Origin: Paenibacillus chitinolyticus NBRC 15660
Lineage (GTDB): Bacteria > Bacillota > Bacilli > Paenibacillales > NBRC-103111
Assembly (NCBI RefSeq): GCF_000739915.1
Contig: NZ_BBJT01000004.1
Location: 310,001-374,000, forward strand
Length of the DNA stretch: 64,000 nucleotides
Direction: 5' to 3'
In this document: positions 8,118-16,593 of the stretch, one piece after another
Numbering within the stretch: position 1 is the stretch's first letter
How the letters are laid out: every line of letters starts with the position of its first letter
Translations under genes and position numbers: made by a program
The notes under the pieces: model-generated
Database searches by the model: none
What the model was told of the DNA's origin: nothing
What the model saw: only the letters and a program-made list of their open reading frames with translations

Positions 8118-9275
8118 TTATCCCTGCAGATGAGATAAAGCCGCGTCCAGGTCCGCTATTATATCGTCGATGTCTTCCAGACCGACGGAATACCGCACGA
8201 GCCCGTCCGTAATTCCCCGCTCCAGCCGCACCTCGCGCGACATCGCGGCATGAGACATCATCGCCGGGTAGGACAAGATGCTCTCGACCGCGCCGAGAGA
8301 GACGGCGACCAGCGGGATCTTGACCTCGCTCAGAAGCTTCCTGGCGCGCTCGCCCCCGTTCACGTCGAACGAGACGACGGCGCCGTAGCCGCTCGACTGC
8401 TTCTCGTGAATCTCGCGGCCCGGATGGCCCGGCAGCCCCGGATAGTACACGGCCTCGACCGCCGGGTGACTGTCCAGCCATTCGGCCAGACGACGGGCGT
8501 TCTGCTCGGAGCCTTCCATGCGCACCTTGAGCGTCTTCATGCCGCGCATAAGCAGCCAGCTGTCCTGTGGTCCGAGCACGTTGCCCAGGCCGTTCTGGAT
8601 CTGCTTCATGCGGCGTCCGAGACTCTCGTTAGCCACCACGGCCAGGCCGGCCAGCACGTCGCTGTGACCGCTCAGGAACTTCGTCGCGCTGTGCAGCACA
8701 ATGTCGACACCTTGCTCGATCGGACGCTGATGGTACGGCGTCATGAACGAGTTGTCGAGCATCGTGAGCAGCCCGTTTTCTTTCGCCCATGCGCAGATGA
8801 CCGAGATATCGGTAATCTTCAGCGTCGGGTTGGACGGCGTCTCCAGGAAGACCGCCTTCGTGTTCGGCTTCAGCGCCGCCTTGACCTTCTCCGGATCCGT
8901 CATATCGACGAACGTCGTTTCGATATTCATCCGGGTCAGAATCGCGGTGAGCAGCCTGTACGTTCCGCCGTACACATCTTCCGTACAAATTACATGGTCC
9001 CCACTCGACAGCAGGAAGAAAGCCGATGAGATGGCCGCCATCCCCGAAGCGAACGCAAATCCCCGCGCTCCGCCTTCCAGCAGAGCGATATAGTCTTCCA
9101 GCGCCTGACGGGTCGGATTGCCCGAACGGGAATAATCGAACTCCGGCGGATTATCCAGCGAGAAATGATGAAAGGTAGATGCTTGATAGATCGGTACGCT
9201 GGAAGCGCCCGTCGTTTTATCGATTTCTCCACCGAAGTGGATAATTTTCGTTCCTAGTTTTTTGTCGGTACTCAC
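8118..9275 (-). CDS. metC: Cystathionine beta-lyase (PLP)
   Basis: MetC splits cystathionine into homocysteine, pyruvate and ammonia, the second transsulfuration step to methionine. The 385 residues are a Cys/Met metabolism PLP-dependent enzyme (fold type I). They contain YSRSGNPTRQALE, FASGMAAISSAF, VFLETPSNPTLKI and the PLP lysine K199 in LHSATKFLSGH. The start is GTG at 9275, overlapping the metI stop as GTGA, so translation is coupled. In Bacillus subtilis metI and metC have the same order. Beta-lyase and gamma-synthase are hard to separate by eye. The call of beta-lyase for this second gene rests on gene order and the closer match to Bacillus MetC. Confidence 0.85.
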   Translation of the reverse strand: MSTDKKLGTKIIHFGGEIDKTTGASSVPIYQASTFHHFSLDNPPEFDYSRSGNPTRQALEDYIALLEGGARGFAFASGMAAISSAFFLLSSGDHVICTEDVYGGTYRLLTAILTRMNIETTFVDMTDPEKVKAALKPNTKAVFLETPSNPTLKITDISVICAWAKENGLLTMLDNSFMTPYHQRPIEQGVDIVLHSATKFLSGHSDVLAGLAVVANESLGRRMKQIQNGLGNVLGPQDSWLLMRGMKTLKVRMEGSEQNARRLAEWLDSHPAVEAVYYPGLPGHPGREIHEKQSSGYGAVVSFDVNGGERARKLLSEVKIPLVAVSLGAVESILSYPAMMSHAAMSREVRLERGITDGLVRYSVGLEDIDDIIADLDAALSHLQG

Positions 9276-10441
9276 GCTTGATTGTCTCCTTCCACCTCAG
9301 CCTGTGCATGTTCCAGAGCCTGCGCCAGGTCGGTAATAAGATCGTCCACATGCTCGATGCCGACCGAAAAACGCAGCAGCCGGTCGTCGACGCCTACTTT
9401 TTCCCGGATTTCGAGAGGAATATCGGCGTGCGTCTGAACGGCCGGGTACGTCATAAGCGACTCCACTCCGCCGAGGCTTTCCGCGAACGCAATAAGCTTA
9501 ACGTGCCTCAGAATCGGCTCCACTAAACGCGCATCCGTTACCTTAAAGGAGAAAATTCCCGTGTTGCCGGACGACTGTCTGTTCTGGACCGCATAACCCG
9601 GATGGGATTCGAGCGCCGGATAGTATACATCCGTTACAAGGGGATGCCACTGCAGATAACGGGCGATCGTCGTCGCGTTATGTTCGTGCCGCTCCATGCG
9701 CAGAGCGAGCGTTTTCATCCCTCTCATAAGCAGCCAGCTGTCCTGCGGACCGAGCACGGCGCCGATGGAATTGTGCAGGAACGCCATTTGTTCGGAAAGC
9801 TCCTGCCCCTTGGTCACGATCAGACCGGCCAGCACATCGTTGTGGCCGCCCAAATATTTGCTCGCGCTGTGGATGACGATATCCGCGCCAAGCTCGATGG
9901 GACGCTGCAGATAAGGAGTGAGCAGCGTGTTGTCCACGATGGAGAGAATCTGTTTGTTCTTGGCCCAGCCGCAGACGAGTTTCAGGTCCGTCACCATCAT
10001 GAGCGGATTTGTCGGCGTTTCGATCAGAATCGCCTTCGTGTTCGGGCGGTAGGCTTCTTCCAGCGCTTCGACGTCGTTCGTGTCCACATAGGAAGCGCTC
10101 ACGCCGAAGCGGGACATGATCTGCTCCAGCAGACGGTATGTACCGCCGTAAAGGTCCAGAGACACAATTAGATGGTCTCCCTGGCTGAACAGCGTGAAAA
10201 TGGTCTGCAGCGCCGCCATGCCCGAAGAACAGGCAAAGCCGGCGTCTCCGGATTCCAGATCGGCAATAGCATCCTCCAGCACACTGCGGGTCGGGCTTTT
10301 CGTGCGGGCATAATCGAATCCGGTGCTTTCTCCAAGACGCGGATGACGGAACGCGGTTGCCTGGTACACAGGGAAGCTGACCGCTCCGGTCGTTGGTTCG
10401 GAAACCGAACCGATTTGGGCCAATCGACTTTCGATGTTCAT
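9272..10441 (-). CDS. metI: Cystathionine gamma-synthase / O-acetylhomoserine thiolyase (PLP)
   Basis: MetI joins O-acetylhomoserine with cysteine to form cystathionine, and in Bacillus also accepts sulfide. The 389 residues are a fold type I PLP enzyme. Motifs are DYARTKSPTRSVLE, FACSSGMAALQTIF, ILIETPTNPLMMV and the PLP lysine K195 in IHSASKYLGGHND. The ATG at 10441 follows AAAGGAGAGATTCCACGC, 38 bases after the metA stop, so it is the middle gene of the SAM-riboswitch operon. It supplies cystathionine to MetC, encoded directly downstream with a 4-base overlap. The acyl donor is expected to be O-acetylhomoserine because the upstream MetA carries the acetyl-CoA-type Glu111. Confidence 0.87.
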   Translation of the reverse strand: MNIESRLAQIGSVSEPTTGAVSFPVYQATAFRHPRLGESTGFDYARTKSPTRSVLEDAIADLESGDAGFACSSGMAALQTIFTLFSQGDHLIVSLDLYGGTYRLLEQIMSRFGVSASYVDTNDVEALEEAYRPNTKAILIETPTNPLMMVTDLKLVCGWAKNKQILSIVDNTLLTPYLQRPIELGADIVIHSASKYLGGHNDVLAGLIVTKGQELSEQMAFLHNSIGAVLGPQDSWLLMRGMKTLALRMERHEHNATTIARYLQWHPLVTDVYYPALESHPGYAVQNRQSSGNTGIFSFKVTDARLVEPILRHVKLIAFAESLGGVESLMTYPAVQTHADIPLEIREKVGVDDRLLRFSVGIEHVDDLITDLAQALEHAQAEVEGDNQA

Positions 10442-10479
10442 GCGTGGAATCTCTCCTTTAAGGTATCATTCGTTCTATA

Positions 10480-11424
10480 CTATAGACAGGCACTAAGCGC
10501 GCTGAGTTCACGACCCGCATTAAGATCATACGGCGTTTCCTGGTAAACGTAATAGTTCAGCCAGTTGGAGAACAGAAGATTCGCATGCGCTCTCCACGTG
10601 ATCATCGGCTTCTTGCTCGGATCATCGTTCGGATAATAATTTCTCGGGATCGCCACGTCCATGCCTTTATTGACATCGCGGTCGTACTCCCATTTCAGGC
10701 TCAGCGGATCATACTCGGAATGTCCCGTTACGAAAATTTGCTTGCCGTCCTTCGTCGCCACGATATAAATGCCGGATTCTTCCGACTCCGATAAAATCAC
10801 GAGCCGCTCATCATTCTCGATGTCTTCACGGCGCACTTCCGTATGTCTCGACTGGGGAACGAAGAAGAACTCGTCGAACCCGCGGAGCAGCTTCACGTTT
10901 TCTTCCGTAATCATGTGCGGGAAAACACCGAACACTTTTTGGTCCACCGTGTACTTCGGCACGTCGAAATGATGATAAAGTCCGGCCTGGGAAGCCCAGC
11001 ATATATGAAGCGTCGAGGTTACGTTGTCTATGCTCCAGTCCATGATATTCTTCAGCTCATCCCAGTAATGAACATCCTCGAAATCCATTTGCTCAACGGG
11101 TGCCCCGGTAATGATCATTCCGTCGAATCTTTCGTCTTTGATATCTTCAAACGTTTTATAAAACATCTCCAAGTGCTCGGGAGAAGTGTTTTTAGAGGTG
11201 TGGGTTTTAGGGTGCAGCAGGACAAATTCGACCTGAAGAGCCGTATTGGACAGGAGACGCAGCAGCTGGGTTTCCGTTGTTTCCTTCGTCGGCATCAGAT
11301 TCAGAATCGCAATCCGCAGAGGGCGGATATCTTGATGGTAGGCAACCGTCTCATCCATCGCAAAAATATTTTCTTGGTTCAGCACTTCTTTAGCCGGAAG
11401 ATTATCAGGTATTTTAATCGGCAT
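10480..11424 (-). CDS. metA: Homoserine O-acetyltransferase, MetA type
   Basis: MetA activates homoserine as the first committed step to methionine. The 314 residues match the MetA (HTS) family. The catalytic residues fall at the standard numbers: C142 ([10 protein letters not shown]), H235 and E237 (VTGHSEYD). Residue 111 is Glu (ITGAPVE). In this family Glu111 marks acetyl-CoA use and Gly111, as in Escherichia coli, marks succinyl-CoA, so I predict O-acetylhomoserine as the product despite the usual succinyltransferase label. The ATG at 11424 follows GAGGAGGAATGACCG. The gene is first in the operon metA-metI-metC under a SAM-I riboswitch. Confidence 0.93.
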   Translation of the reverse strand: MPIKIPDNLPAKEVLNQENIFAMDETVAYHQDIRPLRIAILNLMPTKETTETQLLRLLSNTALQVEFVLLHPKTHTSKNTSPEHLEMFYKTFEDIKDERFDGMIITGAPVEQMDFEDVHYWDELKNIMDWSIDNVTSTLHICWASQAGLYHHFDVPKYTVDQKVFGVFPHMITEENVKLLRGFDEFFFVPQSRHTEVRREDIENDERLVILSESEESGIYIVATKDGKQIFVTGHSEYDPLSLKWEYDRDVNKGMDVAIPRNYYPNDDPSKKPMITWRAHANLLFSNWLNYYVYQETPYDLNAGRELSALSACL

Positions 11425-11447
11425 CGGTCATTCCTCCTCGAAAGAAA

Positions 11448-11487
11448 TTAAAACAGGCCTCTCTCAAAAAGTTGAGAAAGGCCTGTT
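11448..11487 (-). terminator. SAM riboswitch expression-platform terminator
   Basis: A 14-base stem (AACAGGCCTCTCTC pairing with GAGAAAGGCCTGTT, one mismatch) is followed on the minus strand by TTTTAATTTC. It lies just before the metA ribosome site and should form when SAM is bound. Confidence 0.82.
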
Positions 11488-11504
11488 CATCCCTATGCAA
11501 CATG

Positions 11505-11640
11505 CTCCTCTCTCATCTCCCAGAAGCCGCTATTCATACGGCTCCCGCAAGAATTAGCACCGTGCATTGCCCCTCGGGGGTTACAATGTCGGTTGCCGGG
11601 TATCATCGGGCCAGTCCCTCCACCTACTCTTGATAAGAAA
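11505..11640 (-). promoter_or_regulatory. SAM-I (S-box) riboswitch of metA-metI-metC
   Basis: On the minus strand the S-box core is plain. CTTATCAAGAG (11637-11627) is followed by GTGGAGGGACTGGCCC, then GATGATACCCGGCAACC, and further on GCAATGCACGGTGCTAAT, CGGGAGCC and GGGAGATGAGAG closing P1. By family knowledge, SAM binding ends transcription at the following terminator. It governs all three genes because the intergenic gaps are 38 and -4 bases. Confidence 0.95.
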
Positions 11641-11659
11641 GTTTATTCAGTTATCTCCT

Positions 11660-11687
11660 ATCTTAAAGGTTACCGGGCAAATGTCAA
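11660..11687 (-). promoter_or_regulatory. SigA promoter of the metA operon
   Basis: On the minus strand TTGACA (11687-11682) and TAAGAT (11665-11660) are 16 bases apart. Transcription would start about 10 bases before the riboswitch P1 stem. Confidence 0.75.
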
Positions 11688-11882
11688 GTGCTTTTTGAAA
11701 AGTTGCACATAATAAACTTGCTAAGCGAAAAATGAATGTCTTTCATAACGTTCGCAGCTATTGGCGCATGTGTGGCGTCTCATGACGGTCGCCTCCTTAG
11801 CGCAGGCCGTATTCCGTATGAACCCTCCAAGCTGTTTGTCCGATCGTCCGCCCGCACCTCACCCCCTTCTCCGGCATAGGAT

Positions 11883-11907
11883 AAAAAATCCCCAGACCAC
11901 GGGGATT
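11883..11907 (-). terminator. Small terminator-like hairpin between metA and corA
   Basis: AATCCCC and GGGGATT form a perfect 7-base stem with a 7-base loop, followed by T6 on the minus strand. No minus-strand gene lies upstream. It may insulate the metA promoter from antisense transcripts or end a short unrecognised RNA. The remaining sequence of 11688-11936 shows no gene. Confidence 0.5.
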
Positions 11908-11936
11908 AGCAGGAGAAAAGTACCAGAGTTTGATGC

Positions 11937-11965
11937 TTGAATCGTGGAAAATGTAGGTATATACT
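11937..11965 (+). promoter_or_regulatory. SigA promoter of the corA unit
   Basis: TTGAAT (11937-11942) and TATACT (11960-11965) are exactly 17 bases apart. Transcription would begin near 11972, leaving a leader of about 180 bases before corA. Confidence 0.7.
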
Positions 11966-12008
11966 AGACAAGTATTCGACACGGAATGATAAAGGGGGGA
12001 ACATACGG

Positions 12009-12140
12009 ATGGACGGGGACCGACCGAGAAGTAGACGCTTTACCCGGTACGATCAAAATCGAATAGCAGCGAACCGGGGCCGGCACTCCAGCGTCCGTAG
12101 TTTCCCTACGGACCGGAGTGCTGTGCGCCGTTTCGCATAA
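12009..12140 (+). CDS. Possible 43-residue Arg-rich leader peptide upstream of corA
   Basis: An ATG at 12009 preceded by AAAGGGGGGAACATACGG opens 43 codons, about a quarter of them Arg, with no hydrophobic segment. The stop (TAA, 12138-12140) abuts the corA ribosome site AGAGGTGAAA. The 3' half contains a strong hairpin (12083-12122). Magnesium transporter genes in other bacteria have translated leaders, such as corL upstream of corA in Salmonella, so a regulatory leader is possible. It may equally be a chance ORF; I know no homologue. Confidence 0.35.
   Translation: MDGDRPRSRRFTRYDQNRIAANRGRHSSVRSFPTDRSAVRRFA
12083..12122 (+). promoter_or_regulatory. Strong hairpin in the corA leader
   Basis: GCACTCC...GTCCGTAG pairs with CTACGGAC...GGAGTGC around the loop TTTCC, with two unpaired or mismatched bases near the middle. 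It lies about 30 bases before the corA start and has no T-run, so it is not a simple terminator. It could control translation or transcription of corA together with the overlapping leader ORF. Confidence 0.5.
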
Positions 12141-12153
12141 AGAGGTGAAACGG

Positions 12154-13092
12154 ATGAAAACACGCCTGGTACACAAGGGCGCTTTTACGCTGGTTGATGA
12201 CATTCACGAAGCGCTGACACCACCCGAATCCGGTTTTTACTGGATCGATGCGGATGTGGACGATCTGGAGCAGCTGCAGCCGCTCTTCCATCTTCACGAT
12301 CTGGCCGTAGAGGATTGTCTCAGCGAAGAAGAACAGCGGCCCAAAATCGAAATTTACGACACGCACTATTTTATTGTAATCAACAGCATCCGGTTTGATG
12401 ATGAAGAAATCTTTCTTCGCGCACTCAATATTTTTCTGGGCAGGCATTTCATCATTACCGTTACGAGACAGAAAATCCAGGAGCTTCGTGCCATCAAACC
12501 CTTTCTCTGGGATGAAGAGGTTAACAGCCCGGACCGCTTCCTGTATCATCTGGTTGACCTCGTCGTTGACAACTACGTCATTGTCGGGGACCGGATCGAA
12601 GATAAGATCGAGAAGCTTGAAGAAGATATCCTGATGCACACGAAAAAATCTCATTTGAACGAGATCGTCGGACTCCGCGGGGAAATTTTATGGCTGAAAA
12701 AAATGCTTGTGCCGCAGCGTGACGTCGTGGCGACATTAAACCGCAAAGAACTGAAACTGATCGATAACCAACTGCAAAAATATTTCGGCGACATTCACGA
12801 AAATGCCGTCAAAATCGTCGACACCTTCGATACGCTCCGCGATCTCATGGGCAACTTACGAGAAGCTTACCAGTCCAGCGTAGCGAACCGCGCGAACGAA
12901 ATCATGCGTATTTTTACCGCACTGACCACAATCTTTATGCCACTGACCTTTATCACCGGTATTTTCGGAATGAACTTCACCGATATTCTCGGGCTGCTGA
13001 CTGTTCCATATGCGGATTTATTCATTTTCGGATTTATGGGTGTACTCGGGCTGTGCATGTTCCTACTCTTCCGTAAAAAAGGGTGGATTTGA
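12154..13092 (+). CDS. corA: CorA-family magnesium/divalent cation transporter
   Basis: CorA forms a pentameric channel for Mg2+ and Co2+ uptake. The 312 residues have the large N-terminal cytoplasmic funnel, a long stalk helix, and two C-terminal membrane helices (about 255-275 and 288-307). The signature GMN lies in GIFGMNFTDI between the helices. The C-terminus (FRKKGWI) carries the usual basic end. The ATG at 12154 follows AGAGGTGAAACGG. It is monocistronic, with its own promoter, a structured leader and a strong terminator. Confidence 0.93.
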   Translation: MKTRLVHKGAFTLVDDIHEALTPPESGFYWIDADVDDLEQLQPLFHLHDLAVEDCLSEEEQRPKIEIYDTHYFIVINSIRFDDEEIFLRALNIFLGRHFIITVTRQKIQELRAIKPFLWDEEVNSPDRFLYHLVDLVVDNYVIVGDRIEDKIEKLEEDILMHTKKSHLNEIVGLRGEILWLKKMLVPQRDVVATLNRKELKLIDNQLQKYFGDIHENAVKIVDTFDTLRDLMGNLREAYQSSVANRANEIMRIFTALTTIFMPLTFITGIFGMNFTDILGLLTVPYADLFIFGFMGVLGLCMFLLFRKKGWI

Positions 13093-13122
13093 CTATGCAG
13101 AATGACGACGTTGACCTAACAA

Positions 13123-13172
13123 AGCATCGGCTTCCATTGTTCTTGACCAAGAACGAAGTGGAAGCCGATGCT
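13123..13172. terminator. Bidirectional terminator between corA and the PBP gene
   Basis: AGCATCGGCTTCCA...GTTCTTG pairs with its complement around a 3-base loop to give a stem of about 22 bases. TATTTTTG follows on the plus strand, and convergent genes end on both sides. Confidence 0.85.
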
Positions 13173-13187
13173 ATTTTTGTGCCTTTT

Positions 13188-15188
13188 TTATTTTTTGGGT
13201 GTGCTGAGACCGCCGACATACTGGTCGTAGGCTTCGTAAATCTTGGCCGCGATCGGTGACGCCCCGTAACGGCCGTAACCGCCTTCCGGCACGACAACGG
13301 CAATGGCCAGCTTAGGATTTTGAGCGGGCGCGAAGGAAATGAACACCGCGTTATCGACAGTTCCGCCAGAAACCTGCTGCGTCGAAGTACCGGTTTTACG
13401 CGCTACCGGATACGGCAGTTTGTCGATGCCTTCCGCTCCGCTTTTCATCCCGTTGATAACCGTATCCCAGTAGGTTTTGGGAAGATCGACTTGATTCAGA
13501 ATCTCCGGTTCGTAGCCTTTGACGACCTTGCCGTCGGAATCGAGGATTTCTTCCACGAACTGCGGTTTCATTCTTTTGCCGCGGCTCCCCAAGGTAGCAG
13601 CAAATTGAGTTAGCTGCAAAGTGGTGTACTTTTCGTTTTGTCCCCAAGAAGCATAAACCATGGCGGATTGATAACTGCTTGTTTTGGCGGCGGCATCGAT
13701 TTCTGAGAAACCTTCTATTTCTCTAGGCAACCCACTGCCTGTCAGAACGCCCAAACCAAATTCCGCCATATGTTTATCCCATAACTCACCCGATTTTTTT
13801 TGATATTTGTTATAGAACGGAATTCCTATCATAGCGGACATATAAGTATTGGAAGATACTTCGATTGCTTTTGTGGGACCCATGATTCCGTAGCTGTGAC
13901 CATCCGAGTTACGTATGGTACTTTTATCTTTACCGAACGAAAACGATCCGGTGTCGTTATAAGTGCTTCCGGGACTTAGAAATCCTTCTTGAAGGCCCAC
14001 TAACACACTAAGCGGCTTAATCGTCGACCCCAGATATACGAGAGAAGACGGATGCTTCTTCTGCTCTTTTTCCGGAAAGTTGGCCGGCGAAGTCCGAATG
14101 GTTCCGTTATTGATAAAATATTCAAGCTGCTTATACGTCTCGGTAGACATTCCACCGGTCCACAAATTGGTGTCGTAGTCCGGCATGGAGGCCATAGCGA
14201 CCACTTTGCCCGTATCGACTTCCATCGCTACCGCATAACCGGAACGGGCGTATGGGGCTGCAAACTTTGCATACCCGGATGGCGGGCTATGCAGCCATTT
14301 CAACTGATCCATGATCGCCTGCTGGGCCGCAAGCTGCACGTTGGTATCGATCGTTAGCCGGAGATTCTGCCCCTTCTCCGGTTTTTCCAAAGTCCCGTTG
14401 CCGACAATTTTACCGGCCGCGTTGACCGGATAACTCTTCTTACCCGGTTTTCCGCGCAGTTCATCCTGATACATCATTTCAAGCCCGTCAAAACCAACCG
14501 TTTCCCGAAGCAAATAGCCTTGGTCCTTCCTGCTCTTATAAAAGTTAAGATTTGCGGTATCATCGTATTTTTTCAAGTAGCCTACGAGCTGAGCAGCTAT
14601 TTTCCGCTGGTCATACATGCGGATGCTTTCCTCGACAACCTCCACGCCGTGAAGCTCATCCCGGTGGGAAAGAAGGTAAGCAACCTCTTCCTTGTTTAAA
14701 TTGGCTTTTATTCTTCTCGGCTCCGAATAAGGTGTTTTGGGTTTGATCTTCTGCTTGTTGATATCAAAATCCAGATCCATGGCTTTCATGATATCTTCCG
14801 TAGTCATCTTGGGCAGATTCTTGTCGCCAAGCTCACCCAGAATCTTTTCAAGCTTCTTGGCCGTCTCTATGATCGGATCTTGATTTTTGGTGCCGCCTTC
14901 GACACGAAAATACAGCGATTCCGTGGAATTGGAAGTGGCAATCGGCACCCCGTCTTTGCTCAATATATTGCCGCGTATGGGGGGAATGGCGGTATCCGTA
15001 TTCATCCCATTCGTTTTTGCAATTTGAAGTTCAGGACCTTTAACGAATTGAAGGTAGGAAAGTTTAACGATAAGCACACAAAACAGGGCGAAAGTAGCGA
15101 AGAAAAAAATATTGATCCGGAGTGTAAAATGAATGCGTTTGTCCGCTTCTCTTTTGGCGGGGTCCTGCTCGGTATAAGGCGATTTCAT
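13188..15188 (-). CDS. Class B penicillin-binding protein (PBP2/MrdA-type transpeptidase)
   Basis: This membrane-anchored D,D-transpeptidase cross-links peptidoglycan. The 666 residues start with a cytoplasmic tail and one membrane helix (about 25-45), then a PBP dimerisation domain (about 60-270) and the transpeptidase domain. Catalytic motifs are SxxK at S388-K391 (GSTIKPLS), SxN at S445-N447 (VSSNTYM) and KTG at 598-600 (RKTGTST). Length and motif order fit the elongation-type PBPs (PbpA/PbpH/MrdA). The ATG at 15188 follows GAGAGAGG; a GTG at 15206 is an in-frame alternative. It stands alone, without rodA or mreBCD nearby. Confidence 0.92.
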   Translation of the reverse strand: MKSPYTEQDPAKREADKRIHFTLRINIFFFATFALFCVLIVKLSYLQFVKGPELQIAKTNGMNTDTAIPPIRGNILSKDGVPIATSNSTESLYFRVEGGTKNQDPIIETAKKLEKILGELGDKNLPKMTTEDIMKAMDLDFDINKQKIKPKTPYSEPRRIKANLNKEEVAYLLSHRDELHGVEVVEESIRMYDQRKIAAQLVGYLKKYDDTANLNFYKSRKDQGYLLRETVGFDGLEMMYQDELRGKPGKKSYPVNAAGKIVGNGTLEKPEKGQNLRLTIDTNVQLAAQQAIMDQLKWLHSPPSGYAKFAAPYARSGYAVAMEVDTGKVVAMASMPDYDTNLWTGGMSTETYKQLEYFINNGTIRTSPANFPEKEQKKHPSSLVYLGSTIKPLSVLVGLQEGFLSPGSTYNDTGSFSFGKDKSTIRNSDGHSYGIMGPTKAIEVSSNTYMSAMIGIPFYNKYQKKSGELWDKHMAEFGLGVLTGSGLPREIEGFSEIDAAAKTSSYQSAMVYASWGQNEKYTTLQLTQFAATLGSRGKRMKPQFVEEILDSDGKVVKGYEPEILNQVDLPKTYWDTVINGMKSGAEGIDKLPYPVARKTGTSTQQVSGGTVDNAVFISFAPAQNPKLAIAVVVPEGGYGRYGASPIAAKIYEAYDQYVGGLSTPKK

Positions 15189-15406
15189 AAGCCAGCCCTC
15201 TCTCACAATCTATACGTTCAAGTGTAGCAAAACCGCCCTTTATTTACAATTGAACGGAACCTCCAGACTGGTTACAAAAAGGTTAAGATTTAGGAGGGGA
15301 TCGGGGACAGGCGAATCGAAATCGCTCTCTTTCCGCTAATGCAATGAAATTTCCGGATCACGGGTCAAAACTGCCTGTTTATCGCTGTCTGTTTGGCGTG
15401 TCGCGG

Positions 15407-16435
15407 CTATCCGGCTTTTTGCCCGCTATCCCGTTCCCTCGCCGCTTCCTCCTTCATCTTCCGTGTTTTGAATCTCAGCAGCCGCAGCCATTCATAGACG
15501 CCGTCTGCCGTCTGGGCATCAGGCAGCTGCTCCCCGTATAAGCCCTGGAGGATGGGCTTCAGGTAGCGGTCTCCCATCTCGGCGAACAGACGCTCCGCCT
15601 CGGCCAACTGCTCGGAAGGCACTTTGGCAAGCTCGCTCTCAATGCCTGCAAGCACCTCGTAGCCCTCCCGCTCCAGCTCTTCCAGCAAGGCAACCAGTTC
15701 CCGGGAAGTAAAAGAGAGCTCCGTCCGGATCTGTGCCAGACTGCCGCCGCTTGCCATCGCTTCCAGAAGTCTGCGTTTCCCCGACTGGCGAGCCGCTTCT
15801 TTCTGCACCCGGCGTTCCAACTGCCGGTTCATCCAGGCTTCGAACTGCGGACGGTCTGTCGCGCCCGCGACCCAATCCAGCGGAAAATCCGTCTGGCGCT
15901 GCTTGTCCCTCGTGATGCGCAGTACATCGCCGCCGTACTTGGAAGCCCGGTTCTGCCCGAAACCTGGAATATGAAGCAATTCCTCCAACGATTGCGGGCA
16001 AAAAGCGGCGATCATCTGAAGCATCCGGTTGGATGCCAAAATAAACGGAGAGCGGCCTTCTTTGAAGGATTGTTCGCGTCTCCAGGCTCTTAGCTCATCA
16101 TAGACGGCTTCATCAGCGTTAAGCTCGCCGTAATATTGAAGCAGTTGCGTCATCTCCGCTTTGGCGGACAACCCCGTCTGCTCTTCACCGATTCCCCGGA
16201 GCAGAGGTTTGTAACCTTCCGCAAGCTTGAGTTGAAGCCCTTTCCTGATGGCATGGACAAGTTCCTCCCAAGAGATGCCTTCATACCAGATATCCTGGAC
16301 CGGCTTGCCGTTGTCGTTCACTTCATTCCACATCGCCTGCCAGATTCCCGTCTTCTCGCCGGCAAAAAATTGAGCCTGCCTGACTTTTCCTTCCTCCATT
16401 TGTTTCTCCAAAGTCGTCAAATAAATCACGTTCAT
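15407..16435 (-). CDS. HRDC domain-containing protein
   Basis: The 342-residue protein contains an HRDC domain at about 107-180 (YDELRAWRREQSFKEGRSPFILASNRMLQMIA ... LLHIPGFGQNRASKYGGDVL). This is the fold found at the C-terminus of RecQ helicases and RNase D, where it binds nucleic acid. No helicase or nuclease domain is attached. The N-terminal part is unassigned. The C-terminal part (about 215-330) looks helical and includes a possible helix-turn-helix (SLAQIRTELSFTSRELVALLEELEREGY). The ATG at 16435 follows AGAGGAGGAAAAGT. A role in DNA or RNA metabolism is likely but not shown. Confidence 0.75.
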   Translation of the reverse strand: MNVIYLTTLEKQMEEGKVRQAQFFAGEKTGIWQAMWNEVNDNGKPVQDIWYEGISWEELVHAIRKGLQLKLAEGYKPLLRGIGEEQTGLSAKAEMTQLLQYYGELNADEAVYDELRAWRREQSFKEGRSPFILASNRMLQMIAAFCPQSLEELLHIPGFGQNRASKYGGDVLRITRDKQRQTDFPLDWVAGATDRPQFEAWMNRQLERRVQKEAARQSGKRRLLEAMASGGSLAQIRTELSFTSRELVALLEELEREGYEVLAGIESELAKVPSEQLAEAERLFAEMGDRYLKPILQGLYGEQLPDAQTADGVYEWLRLLRFKTRKMKEEAARERDSGQKAG

Positions 16436-16479
16436 ACTTTTCCTCCTCTATTTTCACGTTGAATAAGGCCCGGGAACGC

Positions 16480-16530
16480 AAAAAGCACCTCTCCTTGTGC
16501 GTAATAAAACGCAGGTGGAGAGGTGCTTCC
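16480..16530 (-). terminator. Terminator of the PP2C-like gene
   Basis: AAGCACCTCTCC...GTGCGT pairs with ACGCA...GGAGAGGTGCTT around an AT-rich loop. TTTTTGCG follows on the minus strand. It separates the phosphatase gene from the HRDC gene. Confidence 0.75.
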
Positions 16531-16593
16531 TCTGTGTACTGAGCTATATCCATATCCTACCATACATGAATCAATTTCACAAGAGTCTCTCTT

